This document shows, in pieces, positions 1 through 11,514 of a stretch of DNA of 64,000 nucleotides. How positions within the stretch are numbered: the first letter of the stretch is position 1; each line of letters starts with the position of its first letter. Origin of the DNA: Epiperipatus broadwayi. Lineage: Eukaryota; Onychophora; Udeonychophora; Euonychophora; Peripatidae. The notes beneath the pieces were generated by a model. That model saw only the letters and a list, made by a program, of their open reading frames with translations, was not told the origin of the DNA and did not search any database. Made by a program: the position numbers and the translations under genes. The DNA is taken from positions 62,001 to 126,000 of the forward strand of contig JAQFVV010013325.1 of NCBI GenBank assembly GCA_028023455.1. The letters run 5' to 3'.

Positions 1-1480
1 CTTAAAACAATTAATATGTTTGCGAATATATAAAATAAAGAGTTGAAGTCAGTTAATAATTATATTCTTATGCTTATTAGATATTAGATGTTAGAACCCA
101 AAGAATATAAGAACGGTAGGGACTTGTAGGTACTATAGTGATGTGAATAGATGGAAGTGTGTGCATAGTATTCTTTACTAGAGAAAAGGTTTAAATTTAT
201 AAATTAAAAGTTTTCAATTGCTTTCTGCTCCTGCATAATATATATTATTTACTCATGGATATTGAAATGACACTATTTATAGACTTGACAATATATGGTG
301 ATTTCCGCTTGTTAGTTATATATTTTAATGATGATTTGCGGTCTCAGTTAGTGATATATTTTTCTGATGATTTCTAAAGGTTGTTATTGATATTTGTTTT
401 TAATTATTTAAATATTTGAGATGATAAATAGATGTAATGGTCACACACATGCAAAGGATTGTTGTAGAGTCATGTGATCCAAATCCATGTGGATACGTCT
501 ACTACGTATATTATAATAGTTTTATGGGATATTTATATGGAAAACCAATTTGTTATTAATAGATATCATTATATAATTCATGATGGACTGAAATTATGTT
601 ATATATTTGTGGGTTCACCACATTCGTTTTTAACATTACTATTCTTCGCTAATTAATGAATTTCTTCTTATCCTGAAATTTGAAATTTATTAATCTGTTA
701 TAAAATGTGCATTTGTTTATTTTGCAGGTAGAAGTTTGTCTTACCTACTCATTTTTACTCAATTCCTTTCATCTGTTATTATAAATAAAAGAAAAGTGGA
801 AGCAAATCATCTGATGGTGGAGAATTAACAAGAGATTTATAATTCTGGCAGATGTATGGCATATAAATGCTAGTAGTCATTGAAGGAATTGTAAAAAGAT
901 TGTGGTTCGAACATTTATCCACATAAAAATATATATTTAAAATACTTGTGTGAGTAAATATTTGACAGTGATGCATGTGATGTGATGCCCTAATGCCTTC
1001 TTTTTGCTGGGAGTCAGGAATTTCTCAGCCACTATGCCCAGAGAAACCTGTTAGCCACAGTATTGATTATAAATTTCGTGGTGTTATCTTATGAACGATC
1101 TTGGCTATACCAGAGGATCCTCATGTTGATCGTTTCAATTCCTACCAAAACAAAATACAATTTTTGAAAAATATGGAAAAAATATATCGAATGAATAAAA
1201 ATCTTATTTGTTTCATATATTTAAATATTATTTAGAGAAACAGCAATTTGGACTTGTAAGGTGATGGACTGAAGAGTAAAGAGTCCTGGATCTAATCTCA
1301 AGCTATCTTCTCTGATACTCGATCGCATAACTATTCTCGAGCAATTCAGCATTCGATTTACTTATTAAGGACTTTACAAGAAAATATACATAGAACTTCA
1401 TAAACGAAGTGACTTTTTGAAAAGATATAACGGCGTTTGAAATCCCACCTGCTTAGCACGAGCGATTTTTTCTAAGATAG
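1..1480. other. intergenic or 5' gene region, no supported gene
   Basis: AT-rich DNA with only short chance open frames of about 60 codons. It may contain upstream non-coding exon(s) and the promoter of the methyltransferase gene that follows, but I could not place a first exon. A short stretch near 1000-1130 is less AT-rich and may be an old repeat. Confidence 0.4.
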
Positions 1481-1542
1481 AAATAAATTTTTATAGCTGA
1501 ATTTTCAGGAAATATAAATTTTTATAGCTGAATTTTCAGGAA
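1481..1542 (+). promoter_or_regulatory. tandemly duplicated 3' splice-acceptor block upstream of the methyltransferase start
   Basis: A 31-bp unit containing tatagctgaattttcagg occurs twice head to tail. Each copy has a branch-point-like ctgaat, a short pyrimidine run and an AG (1507-1508 and 1538-1539). The second AG lies 21 bp upstream of the ATG at 1561. This suggests that the coding exon is preceded by a 5'UTR intron with two equivalent acceptors 31 bp apart. Use of either acceptor is an inference. Confidence 0.45.
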
Positions 1543-1560
1543 ATATTTCAAAATAAAGAT

Positions 1561-3183
1561 ATGCATTTAAGAAAATTTTGTTTATTTAAACTCAGTTTAG
1601 TTTTAAATATCTGCTTATTATTATATGTTGGTAATTTAATATATCAGACAAAGATAAATTTGACTCTTAAAAATGTTTTATTTTTCAAACTTCTTGGAGT
1701 TCTAGAAATAAGGAAAACAATTAATCAAAACTCTATAAATCCAATAGTAAAAGCCAATCGCTTAGGACTAAAGTCTCCTGGTCTTTCTTTCGTAGCCTTT
1801 TCAGAACAAAAAGTGAGTTTTTTAGGAAATACTTCAAAAGAATTGAAACGGTTAAGCATATTTTCTCAAAAGAAACATTACACGTGCAAAAAGCAAAAGA
1901 TGATTGCCAGAGAATGGCCCCTGTGTTTGGATTTTTTAAAAGTCCATTTATCAAAAGCAGTAATTTATTCAATTAAGCACTCTGACGGCAAAAGAGAAAC
2001 GTTAGCAAGTTATCTGAATGGATCTGCAAAAGTTACTTTTGTGTCATATGATAAAAAAAAAAATTACTACACTGAACATAAAACAAAACCAAATCAAAAA
2101 CGAACTCCACTATTTTCATTACATGATTTAGTAGTTTCCCCAATTGATATTCTTGAATTTGAAGTTGGGTTATTTCAGTATCCTATTTATCAGCATTTAC
2201 TTTATCACAAGCTTTTAAACACCACTGCTCAACTGCTTTTAAAAATTACTATGAAACAAAATATTTATGTAGGCGATGAACTTTATTATTTCAGATGGTA
2301 TTCCTTATTGTACAATACCTTTTACAGTTATGGATTTCGAATGTACAATTCATTTAATACCAAATTGGATAAACACTCAAAGACTTTTGAGTTCGTGACT
2401 TCGTGGGTGATTATAAAAAAAACGCCAACCATTATAAATCCCCCTCCTGCCAATCTTGGGAATGTAGAAGATGAATTTAATCGTTTTATTAAATATATTA
2501 TTAAACCTCAAGTTTTCTGTCCTGAAATGCAAAGAGTAGGTGGAATCAAAATGCACAATAATTTAACTGATGGAGCATGGAGTGTATGTTTTAATTCCAA
2601 CTACGGAACCTTGTCTCAGTCATGCAACGTTTATTCATTTGGTATTAATAACGACTGGTCATTTGATAAAGAAATAGAAAGAAATGATTGCAATGTTTTT
2701 AGTTTTGATCCTTTCATTGCTGGGTGTAGCAAGCCTAATTTAAAAAGACTTAGATTTTATAAAATTGGATTAGGTAACGCAGATAAAATTCGATTTATTG
2801 AAAAGGAACCAAGGATATTCCTTTCACTTGCTTCTATCATTCATTTTCTTAACCATGAGAATATAAATATTAGTTTTTTAAAGTTTGATATTGAATTTGA
2901 TGAGTGGAAAGTTCTTCCAAATCTTCTGTCTACTGGAATTTTAAAACAAATTGACCAGTTAGCTTTTGAGATTCATATTGAATGTCCTTTAAGGCAAAAT
3001 GCAACTCCATACTTTTGGTATCAAACGTTGCTAAATTTGGAACTACAAGGGTTTAAATTATTTCATGTCTATCACAATCCTCATTCTTATATTATAGAAA
3101 ACCAAATTGATAATAAAAAAACGAACTGTCTAAACAGTTTGGCTTTTAAATTAGCTTGGATAAAAGTCAATAATAACTTATAG
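1561..3183 (+). CDS. METTL24-like (Methyltransf_22) methyltransferase with a signal anchor and a duplicated domain
   Basis: Intact 540-residue protein in one coding exon. Residues 7-29 form a hydrophobic signal-anchor, so a type II membrane or secretory-pathway protein is likely. The C-terminal part (about 318-510) carries the family signature: GAW..C near 338-343, VYSFGINNDWSFD at 357-369 (SAM-binding motif I), FSFDP at 380-384, LKFDIEFDEWKVLP at 440-453 and EIHIECP at 470-476. This is the METTL24/Methyltransf_22 pattern; the substrate is unknown. Residues about 108-270 align by eye with the same domain in order (W-P-L-C, VIYSIKHSD, VTFVSYD, ILEFEVGLFQ, QLLLKI, YYFRWYSLL, YGF), but the glycine/acidic SAM motif is degraded. 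I therefore infer a tandem duplication with a pseudo-enzyme N-terminal domain. The start is the first ATG of the frame, just after duplicated splice acceptors. The absence of introns in the coding region could mean a retrogene. Confidence 0.85.
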   Translation: MHLRKFCLFKLSLVLNICLLLYVGNLIYQTKINLTLKNVLFFKLLGVLEIRKTINQNSINPIVKANRLGLKSPGLSFVAFSEQKVSFLGNTSKELKRLSIFSQKKHYTCKKQKMIAREWPLCLDFLKVHLSKAVIYSIKHSDGKRETLASYLNGSAKVTFVSYDKKKNYYTEHKTKPNQKRTPLFSLHDLVVSPIDILEFEVGLFQYPIYQHLLYHKLLNTTAQLLLKITMKQNIYVGDELYYFRWYSLLYNTFYSYGFRMYNSFNTKLDKHSKTFEFVTSWVIIKKTPTIINPPPANLGNVEDEFNRFIKYIIKPQVFCPEMQRVGGIKMHNNLTDGAWSVCFNSNYGTLSQSCNVYSFGINNDWSFDKEIERNDCNVFSFDPFIAGCSKPNLKRLRFYKIGLGNADKIRFIEKEPRIFLSLASIIHFLNHENINISFLKFDIEFDEWKVLPNLLSTGILKQIDQLAFEIHIECPLRQNATPYFWYQTLLNLELQGFKLFHVYHNPHSYIIENQIDNKKTNCLNSLAFKLAWIKVNNNL

Positions 3184-3406
3184 TTGTATAATAATATTTG
3201 AATTGTTTTTACTCAGCTAACTTTAACAGTATTATTTATTTAGGCATTACATTTTATTTTTAGTGTCACAGTTCTTTGAATACTTATTTTTTTAATGAAA
3301 TGTATTTTTGTTTTAAATATTAATATAAAAGAATAATTAAAAATATATGAGATCATTTTGATTACTACATCACTGAGTTCAATAATTTTAAAAATCATAT
3401 TTAAGA
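3184..3406. other. 3' flank of the methyltransferase gene
   Basis: AT-rich 3'UTR or intergenic DNA. There is no perfect AATAAA close to the stop; AATATA at about 3320 is a possible variant polyadenylation signal. It leads directly into the microsatellite. Confidence 0.35.
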
Positions 3407-4084
<678 letters not shown>

Positions 4085-4760
4085 AAGAAATCTGCTATGA
4101 ACATTTTTTGTATCTTTTTTTTTACTGGCATTGGGTATTTATCCGTTAGTTTAGAACAAAATATTCTGAAGCATGTTTTCTAATTTAGTTTCTTGTGCAA
4201 CTCATTTTTCTATTGCATATTTTTATAATTAAGGTCCAGTTCACTTAATATTTATTTTTCAAAGTTATCGGCTATTTTTCCATATAATAATTGGTCTAAT
4301 AACCTACATTTAGCTCTAGGATATAGTCACAATCCTTCACTGAGATAGTTGCTTTCTATTCTTCAATCTAAGTCATATCACACATTTCGTTATTACAGGT
4401 GTGACATAAATCTTTTATTTTTTCTTCAACTGCTGATATGAAGCATCTTCAAGGTCCTACGGTCACAGAGTTCATTTATTAGTTGCAATACATCTTTCTC
4501 TGCTGACCATACTTTAATATTTTCATCTATTTTATTTATGAACATATATTTGGTCCACATAACTCTTCCACAGTTGCTGTCTTATTTGTATCAATGCTGT
4601 TTAGTGACACCATTTTTCTTGTTTGTCGAATTTGCATGTAAACATCTATGTTTCACTGGATTTCCTTTTCAGTTGTAGACTCTATAATTTTGCTATATCC
4701 TGAAGATATTATCTCAATATCAGTTAGGTGAACTTGAAGGTATGAGACGATGGCATTTTA
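4085..4760. other. intergenic, nothing recognised
   Basis: AT-rich, pyrimidine-biased sequence without an open frame above 60 codons or a recognisable repeat. Confidence 0.4.
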
Positions 4761-4762
4761 TA

Positions 4763-4990
4763 TGCGATAATATGTTGGACTATTTCCATCATATATCATT
4801 AAATGTTGAATGTCTAGAAATTTTAAATGTTATTTAAATTTTTCCAAATACAAGCAATTGTTAGTAATAACACATAAATAGAAAACACAGATTAATAGGT
4901 TACACAACGTTTCAAGTGGTAATATCGTATTATTAACCACTCTTCTTCAGATGTTCTTAACCTTACCAGTGACAATACTGCTTAGGAGTC
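4763..4990 (-). mobile_element. SINE 3' body, truncated copy (family of the 6.7-kb SINE)
   Basis: On the minus strand this stretch matches the body of the SINE at 6683-6965 in order: CTGAAGAA..., GAAACGTTGTGTRA, TGTGTTATTACTAACAA, TTGTATTTGRAAA, and the terminal GATGGAAATAGTCCAACATA. The tRNA-like head is missing. The CTGAAGAA...GAAACGTTGTGTAA module resembles the conserved 3' module shared by many metazoan SINEs and their LINE partners. Confidence 0.65.
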
Positions 4991-5069
4991 GAGCTTTAAA
5001 TTCTTGAAGAGCGAACCTACAACTTTAGATTCTTGAAGAGTGGAGAATAATACCAATCAATCTATTATA

Positions 5070-5160
5070 CTTTATGAGTTAGTACTATTAGGAAAAGTTT
5101 AAATAAAGTTTAGCTCAACAATTAATGATAGATGATGGAAATAGTCCAACATATTACCAG
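5070..5160 (+). mobile_element. SINE 3' end, truncated copy in inverted orientation
   Basis: Matches the last ~90 bp of the same family (GGAAAAGTTTAAA...ATTAATGATAGATGATGG, then AATAGTCCAACATATTACC). It faces the copy at 4763-4990, so the two form an inverted pair. Confidence 0.6.
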
Positions 5161-6676
5161 TCAGGAGAACATTGGTAATTTTAAATAAACTGAACACAAG
5201 TTAAAGTAAAAAATAAAAGTTTATTTAAAATCAAATAACAAAATATAAAAAGAATTACTATGTCGGAGGATTAATTGTTCAGTCAAATTCGCGAATTGTA
5301 GGATTTAACGCCGCCATTTTCAAATTCATATTTTCGCCGCATGCAACTGTAGTTTGCACCACTCTGCTATGTCTGAGGATTTATTTTTAACCAGTCAGAC
5401 AGTGTATATAATTGACACACATTCCAAAGCTTTGTTTAAGAAACATTTATATATTAACAAAGAATAACAAACGAAAAAACAAGTTAAGGTATAAATTCGT
5501 TTGTTAGTCCAAACAACAGTGGTATGACGAACAATCATTGTGCTAAGTTTGTTCCACAGAAGATTTATACCATTTTTCTAGAAAGAGTCCAGACATTTTA
5601 ACTCCTTAGGCTTTGCTACTGTCAGCCAAATTCGATGACTAAGCCGCCTTCATTTATTATTTGTCAATAGCTATAATTATCATTTCACAAGAAAGTCTCT
5701 TTTCGTTTTGTATTCCTTCTTTCTAAGTTTAATCATTTATATATATATGAAAATGAGAGTCGATTTGCAGCGTTCTCTTTCTTTAATAAATTTTAGAGTA
5801 ATTCAGCATGCAATATGCACAGTTGGGGGAGACGATCGTCGATGAAAACAAACATCTGACGTACTAAAAATTTAAGCAGACCATTCCAAGAATAAACAGA
5901 AAAATAATAAACAGTATATAACAATTAGAAATTTCATTAGAAATCTTGAAGCCTTTGCATATGTAGAAAAACTATTTACACCGGATATATCTAATACAGA
6001 CAACCCATAATCAATAAAAGGTTTTCAATTTGTTGTCAAGGTAATCTTTAGAGATAAAAAATGGATTCCCTTTTATCTATAGAGATTGTTTTAACAATGT
6101 ATTGAGAATATTCTATAGACTTATTAAGCTTTGTCTCTTGGCTGTGAATTACATTTGAATACAAGTTAGTTATTGGCAAATTATAAAGTTTAATATATAT
6201 ATACCTTAATAAATTACTGCTAAAAATATGTTCTAGGTAATACCTTTACTTTATAATAATGATGCAAATAAGCAGTAATAGTATATAACTTATATAAAAG
6301 TATTTTCGATTTCTTAGATGGTATTTATTATTAATTGAACTTATGCCAATAAGAACAAATGCTACGTCAGTTTCAAGGAACTATATTTATCAGTATTAGC
6401 AGATTATCTATTTTCTATAGAATTCTTTAAATTGATTTATAAAAATTGCTTCTTTATTTTTTCTCTTCCTATGGTGTTTTTCTGCCACATTTTTGCTTTC
6501 TGAACTGAAGTTAAAATTTACAGCTACAAGATTTTTCATGGTGAAAGAAAACTGAATGATATTAAACTAGTTATTTGTAGAATTTATTGAATGGTTTTAA
6601 AGCAGCTTGTTCATTTAATCTGTTTTTTAAATAATATTTTTGATTTTTTTAAACATAAGATTTTTGGAATTATTAA
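5161..6676. other. intergenic; includes a short direct repeat near 5.3 kb
   Basis: No supported gene. Around 5250-5400 the base composition is less AT-rich, and CTATGTCGGAGGATT (5258) recurs as CTATGTCTGAGGATT (about 5367), each followed by a CAGTCA element. This could be a remnant of a regulatory or LTR sequence. The rest is simple AT-rich DNA. Confidence 0.35.
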
Positions 6677-6682
6677 TCAATT

Positions 6683-6965
6683 TGGTTTGCTCAGTTGGTT
6701 AGAGCATTACCTTAAAAATCGATATTCGAGGATCGAATTTAAAAGTGTAAGTTTGACTCCTATGCTAATATTGTCAACGGTCAGACCAGAAATACCTGAA
6801 GAATGTCGGAGAATAATACTGTTTGAAACGTTGTGTGATTACTAACTCTTGTTGCCTATTTGTGTGTTATTACTAACAAGTTGTTTGTATTTGAAAAGTT
6901 TAAAACTTTCTATACATTCAATATTTACTGATAGATGATAGAAATAGTCCAACATATTACCATAT
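6683..6965 (+). mobile_element. tRNA-derived SINE with head and tail
   Basis: The 5' part reads like a tRNA gene: an A-box-like TTTGCTCAGTTGGTTAGAGC, an anticodon-arm region, and a B-box-like GAGGATCGAATTT at about 6727-6740, spaced as in tRNAs. The body follows (CCTGAAGAATGTCGGAG, GAAACGTTGTGTGATTAC) and ends AATAGTCCAACATATTACC. Body and 3' end match the copies at 4763, 5070 and 33,610. It would be transcribed by RNA polymerase III and mobilised by a partner LINE. Confidence 0.72.
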
Positions 6966-7362
6966 CTAATATTGTATATATCACGAATATTTTTTTAATA
7001 AATTTAAATTGATAATTATTTAAAAACGATATAGATATCCATTTTTTACTATTTTAACCTTCAAAGTTGTAATTATAAATTTATTAAAGCATTGCACATT
7101 GATTACGTAAGTAATATTTACTGAGGCTATAACGTCGATAATATGCGTATAAAATGCGAAAGTAGGGACCTCTACAGGTGTTTTAACCACAAGCTTACGC
7201 TATGGAAGAAAAGAGGGGAACCCTTCTTAGAAGATTTATTATTTAATTTATTTAATGTTCTGTAGAATCCGTTATTTTTATAATCGACAAAACTGTATTT
7301 TGAGCACTTATGAAGGATATGAAAGAAGTCAAATTTTTTATAAATTAAAACAATTTTATAAT
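6966..7362. other. intergenic, nothing recognised
   Basis: AT-rich sequence ending in the target-site duplication of the next element. No coding or repeat signature seen. Confidence 0.4.
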
Positions 7363-7370
7363 AAATATTA

Positions 7371-8799
7371 GGACTGTTCTATTAAATTGTGTCAGCCACT
7401 TTATGCACTATTTATATGCAGAATCACATAAATATGCCCTTTACATGGCCGCCACCTTCTAGGTTATATATATATATATATATATGCACAAAAGCAGTGA
7501 AAGAGGCCTTTAATAGGCAGCAGCCAGCCAGCACCAATGATGGCATTATTTCTATGCTATAAAGCACAAAAAAGATGCTGTTTCATTGGTGGCTGGCCTG
7601 CTTTAGTGTTACACACTTTATCCCAATGCTCACAATTCAATGTTCACTATAGTATCAGGTGAGGGAGTCTGGACTTCAGCCTGCCACAACTCTTCAAATA
7701 TGCATGTCAAAGGAATTAGCTTGCAAGTCATCTGATCTATTGTTACCTCCTAACAATTGTCAACCCATCACCATGCTTCCCTACTGAATGTGGAACCTTC
7801 AAAAAATTCAGAAAGGGTACATCCAAGCAAGATTTTAACCAGCTCACATGAAAAGTCATATTTCTGTGAGAACATGTCTGTGATAAATAAAATGGCTGAC
7901 AGGTTGAAATCAAGCCAACTGCCATCCACAGAAGCTGACATGCACGGGGATTGAATTAATTATACTCTAATAGAATCTTTGCAATAAGGTAGGTCAATTG
8001 ATAAAGTTTTAATTCTTGCAGATGTGAACAGGCATACCATCTTCCCTACATTGCAGGACTAGGATGAAATTTTGGGCCACTTGTAGTTAAAGCTTTTTAA
8101 AGTTTTTGGTAGGGTAAATTGTTCTCGACTAAATTACAGGAATTGATGAAGGAAATGAATGAATTACATTAAGCCTTTGGGAAAAAAGCAAATGTATGAC
8201 TGTGAAAATTCTCACAGTTCTATCTAGAGACCAAAAGAAATTGTCCAAAGAATACATTTATTAATCTTTAAGATAAAAAAAGAGATAAAGTTGGAAATTA
8301 GTAATCATTCTTAATAGGTGTGCCATTAATATCCATATGCATATTCTTTGAAAGATAGCTATTGTAATAAATCAATCAATAAACTAATAAATAATTTTTG
8401 TTTTTCCTTTTCAAAAATGACTGGAAAAAGTAAAAGACAGTTCAGTAATTAAAGCATTATCAGCAGTTTTTTCCCCACCATGATGTAGTTAGTTATCTCA
8501 AGCAATGCAAGTAGACTTTGTAAAGTTTGTGGGAAGAGGGTGGGATGAGGAGGATGGTTTGGCCAACCAGTGCTGATATGCACTGGGAATTCTATTTTAA
8601 TAGAATATTTGCAATGATGTATGTTTACAAATGTAAAATTGTTCCAATAAATGTTATTAAGGAAATAAATGAATTATATTAGCCTGTATGATTATTATTT
8701 TTTCACAATGAATGGGGTGGGCCAGTAACCTTATATTGATGTGTTTTTGCATAGCAACAAGGCCACCAAGTGGCTGATATGATCTATTAGAACAGTACC
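7371..8799. mobile_element. non-autonomous TIR DNA transposon with 8-bp TSD (Merlin- or hAT-like), 1.43 kb
   Basis: The first ~85 bp (GGACTGTTCTA..., GTCAGCCACTT...) reads back as the reverse complement of the last ~85 bp (GGTACTGTTCTAATAGATC..., ATCAGCCACTT...). Directly outside, AAATATTA is present at 7363-7370 and 8800-8807, an 8-bp target duplication. There is no transposase frame inside. The interior has a diverged direct duplication (GCTGACATGCACGGGGA at about 7935 against GCTGATATGCACTGGGAAT at about 8571), and 7743-7960 is related in inverted orientation to 22,790-22,985. GG-starting ends with an 8-bp duplication fit Merlin or hAT; the nearby Merlin transposase relic favours Merlin. 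Confidence 0.72.
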
Positions 8800-8807
8800 A
8801 AATATTA

Positions 8808-9682
8808 TAGCATCAATAAAAATAAGTGTAATAAAAAGTGGATTTCTTTGTAATTTTTAAATAATTTTGATTTTAAATTTATTAAAAAATATTTCTGATA
8901 TATATAAATAGATTTCATTTTATATTTCTTCCAATGTAAGTAAATTGATTAATAACTCTAAAAAGCTTTTGTCTTAAATAATAATAATAATACATTTTAT
9001 TTTATTTACAAGAGCAAAGAGATAAGCAGTAAAAAGTTTTCAACCTAAAACATGAACTGTATTATTTTTTTTTGTAATATCTGAATGATGTCTTGTTAAG
9101 CATTGAAGAAATTATGGTTATTTTCTATTCCCTGGTGCTAGCCTTGAGATGTCCCTATTTCTAGGTCAATTCCTAAAAATATACCATTTCACCAGCATTC
9201 ACCCAACAAAAGAGGAAATTTTCTATGTTAAAATGCAAAAAAGAGTCCTCTTGTTATGTTGGGCGGTGACAGAAGCCAACACAAAGAGACTTCTTTCTAT
9301 GATAAAACACAGAAAGAGTTTCTGCCGGCTGCTGGTTATGGCTTTTTTCTATGCTAAAGGCAAAGAGAAATGCCTTTATTGGCTGCCATAGTTGATTTTG
9401 TTATTCATTTTATCGTAATATTAAAATATCTATTATCTCTATAGTTTCGTGTGAGAGTGTGTGTATTTGAGCCAGTTGTAGTTTCTTAAAATTTGATTAG
9501 ACATATTTTTTTTAATGTGCTGCAACTTATTTTAGTGTTGTAAGTTTATTAATAATGACTGGAAGCTTCCATTACAAATGCATAACCCTTAAAAAGTTAT
9601 TTTAAAGGGTACATGACAGCGGTTATTTGACAATCACATGACAGATAATGTTCTCACGAGAATTCATTCAATAACAAGTAAG
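8808..9682. other. intergenic; imperfect internal repeats at 9.2-9.4 kb
   Basis: Mostly AT-rich. At 9220-9390 the phrase TCTATG(T/A/C)TAAA(A)...CA.A(A)AGAG recurs three times with ~70-bp spacing, each near a GGCTGC or GGGCGG block, and a related phrase is at about 7550. This looks like subterminal repeat debris of the neighbouring transposons, not a gene. Confidence 0.35.
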
Positions 9683-10508
9683 ATGGCCACCACCTCTAAC
9701 TCAGAGTATTTGAAGCTGTGGGAATTGCCATCAACTGAAGCCAGTGCTGTGGCATATTTTTAAAATAAAAATATCCTGTTGCAACAGAAAAAGTGTGTTT
9801 GTGGTGAGGAAATGCGTATTCATGCTAATAAAGATCTGAGAACTTTTATATGTAAATCAAAAAGTTGTCGATGAAAGTGTTCTATTCGCAAAGGCAGCTG
9901 GTTTGAAGGATTCCAAATGCCCTTCATGAAATCTTTATGGTTGCTTTACTATTGGAGCCGGGAAGAGCTGACCGTAGAACATGCTGTTAAAGATCTGGAG
10001 ATGAGTCATGGTGCCTATGTCAGGTGGAAGCATGCTCTTTGTGAGCTGTGCCATAAAAGCCTTTCATCAAGATCATGCTGTCAAATCAGAGGTGCAGAAA
10101 TGTCTGTTGAGGTTGATGAGACCCTTTTCAATCGTCGGAAGAACCATCAGGGCAGAATGCTTCCTCAGCAGTGGATTTTCGGAGTGTTGCTGATAGACTA
10201 GTGAATGCTTTGCAGTGGTGGTTCCAACTCGATCTGCCACCAGACTGCTGCAAGCCATAAAGAACAATGTAAAGCCAGGGTCCACTATCTACTCCAACTG
10301 CTGGAAAGGTTATAAAACATCTGATCTGGAGGCAGCAAGATTTAAACATTTGCGCGTAAAACACCGCTACAACTTTATGGATCCTACCACAGGTGTGCAT
10401 ACCCAAAACATTGAGCATTTATGGGGCTGTTTCAAGTCCCAAAACAGAAAACATCATGGGACACACAGGCCATGCATGGATGATTACTTGTGCGAGTTCC
10501 TTTGGTGA
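9683..10508 (+). pseudogene. Merlin/ISXO2-like DDE transposase, broken
   Basis: From the ATG at 9683 one frame runs to 10,201, with stops near 9760 and 9874 and a final TAG at 10,199. The downstream frame (10,215-10,508) continues the same protein in another phase, so there are at least two premature stops and one frameshift. Visible parts, in order: a zinc-ribbon-like segment (CVCGE...FICKSKSC), then a DDE catalytic domain with VEVDET (first acidic residue), a GRMLPQQWIFG strand, GSTIYSNCWKGY, FMDPTTGVHTQNIEHLW and DYLCEFLW. In this family the second catalytic position is normally Asp in IYSDCW; here it is Asn. Merlin elements cut and paste with 8-9 bp target duplications. I found no matching terminal repeats around the gene. 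Confidence 0.85.
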
Positions 10509-11514
10509 CGTCTTCACAAGGGAGAAGATGTTTTGAGTGTGATCTTATTTGAGATGAAACTCATTACAAAGTAGTTCAATTTTTTGTTGTTGTTGTTAAT
10601 ATGTTCACATAGTTCAATAACCAGTTCTAGTGTTATTTTGTTATTGATGTTTCTTCGCACAAATGTGTTTTTGACCAATTTTCTCACCACGGACAATGTT
10701 GTTATTGCCCCCCCCCCCAATAGACCAAGAAAAAAGAGCATGTAGGTGAATTTTTTTGTATTTATTTAATGATTTAGGAATATATTTTATCCAAATGTTT
10801 TACTATTTTATACAAACAGCATTATTTTGTATTAAAATAATGACGTTATATCCGTTATAGAAATATATACACAAACGAAAACAACTCAGCTTCTGAGTAT
10901 TAATTACTGTCACAAAAAAAAGAAAGAAAATTATTCGTGTACTAAATCTAAATGTAGTATATAAATTTAAGGTTACTTTTAACAGATTCACATTATTAAA
11001 AACAATCCACTACTTTGAACTTAAAAAAAAGTTCGTGGGAAATATTTTGAAATTGTACTATTTAAATAACGTTACTTTTTATATTTGTGAGTTTTAATTA
11101 CTGTAAACAAAAAAAAAACCATAGTAAGTCGGGTATCAATTATAAATTGTAGTATATAAATTACATTACTTTTTATAGATTTATAATTATGTATTCCTTT
11201 TTAATAAAATTATTTATTTACTCTTGAAAAAAAATACCGTAACTTTAAAAAGACACAGTAAAGTAAAAAAAAATTAGAAAAACACCGTAACTTTAAAGAC
11301 ACACACACAAACTAAAAAAAATAAAAAATAAACATTTACAAAAATGAAAGACTAACATCATATAGTATTAGTTTCTATAATATTTTATTAGAAATCTAAA
11401 TCAGATCTTTTTATATAATATCAATCACATACCCCCACGGAATCATTATATGTATATGTTTTTGATTAGCATCAACGCCATCCTGCGGCTAATACCAGGG
11501 AATAGAAATTTACC
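10509..11514. other. intergenic; 3' flank of the Merlin relic
   Basis: Contains a poly-C run near 10,710 and repeated short blocks such as CCGTAACTTTAAA (about 11,237 and 11,285) in A-rich DNA. Nothing coding is seen. Confidence 0.4.

Noticed and set aside
1733-1972. Minus-strand frame inside the methyltransferase gene
   Set aside because: Shadow of the intact plus-strand coding sequence.
7757-7954. Paired short frames at 7.75 kb and 22.8 kb as a conserved protein
   Set aside because: Amino-acid similarity follows DNA similarity of a transposon interior; both frames are about 60 codons with no family match.
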